Shown one piece after another: positions 5,327 to 5,361 of a stretch of 5,361 nt of DNA. Location of the stretch: assembly GCA_024641205.1 (NCBI GenBank), contig JAHEDM010000198.1, forward strand, positions 1-5,361, read 5' to 3'. Every line of letters starts with the position of its first letter. Position 1 is the first letter of the stretch. Source of the stretch: Actinomycetes bacterium (GTDB lineage: Bacteria > Actinomycetota > Acidimicrobiia > Spongiisociales > UBA4744). The translations under genes were made by a program, and so were the position numbers. Below the pieces are notes generated by a model, which saw only the letters and a program-made list of their open reading frames with translations, was not told where the DNA came from and did not search any database.

Positions 5327-5361
5327 ATCTCGTATGCCGTCTTCTGCTTGAAAAAAAAAAA
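5327..5361. other. Untrimmed Illumina P7 adapter plus poly-A: sequencing artefact
   Basis: Bases 5327-5350 equal all 24 nt of the reverse complement of the Illumina P7 flow-cell oligonucleotide (ending CGTATGCCGTCTTCTGCTTG), followed by 11 A up to the last base. This order is what a read gives when it runs through a short insert, past the adapter end and into blank cycles. It is not genomic. A 24-base exact match cannot reasonably be chance. The index and read-primer parts of TruSeq or Nextera adapters are not recognisable just before it, so the exact junction with genomic sequence is uncertain and could lie a few bases either side of 5327. Confidence 0.97.

Noticed and set aside
5351..5361. 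Poly-A as a real tail, terminator tract or transposon end
   Set aside because: It follows directly on the exact P7 adapter sequence, so it is a sequencing artefact.

Overview
The window looks like the end of a contig from a high-GC bacterium, most likely an actinomycete-type organism (Actinomycetota, possibly Acidimicrobiia-like). This is inferred from four things: strong G/C third-position bias, GTG starts, a probable leaderless marR transcript, and the style of the efflux operon, whose cell-wall-binding adaptor has no TolC-type partner nearby. No rRNA, tRNA or taxonomic marker is present, so the assignment is tentative.

Layout. Bases 1-441 (minus) hold a MarR-family repressor whose C-terminus runs off the left edge. 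It is divergent from a YceI-family lipocalin-like protein (484-1053, plus). The short region between them carries a near-perfect dyad (430-448) that looks like a MarR operator. It also carries one 7-bp element (447-453) that reads as a -10 box on both strands. Bases 1055-1107 are a long interrupted hairpin that fills the gap between yceI and the convergent operon, probably a bidirectional terminator or transcript-end structure.

The rest is a tightly packed minus-strand operon. In transcription order it has an unrecognised acidic protein with three Cys-Met motifs (4777 to at least 5325, 5' end missing), a membrane-anchored adaptor with a peptidoglycan-binding domain and a long coiled coil (3050-4774), a MacB/LolD-type ABC ATPase (2362-3057) and a MacB/FtsX-type permease (1109-2365). 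Genes are separated by 2 bp or overlap by 8 and 4 bp. Together the last three should form a MacB-like tripartite exporter or extracytoplasmic mechanotransmission complex. The adaptor's outer contact is probably the cell wall rather than an outer-membrane channel. The Cys-Met protein may be an accessory extracytoplasmic component.

The right end is not genomic. Bases 5327-5350 match all 24 nt of the reverse complement of the Illumina P7 flow-cell adapter and are followed by 11 A. The contig therefore ends in untrimmed adapter, and the Cys-Met gene is truncated by it. I see no CRISPR array, mobile element, RNA gene or clearly new multi-gene system. The most novel biological item is the uncharacterised Cys-Met protein in front of the exporter.
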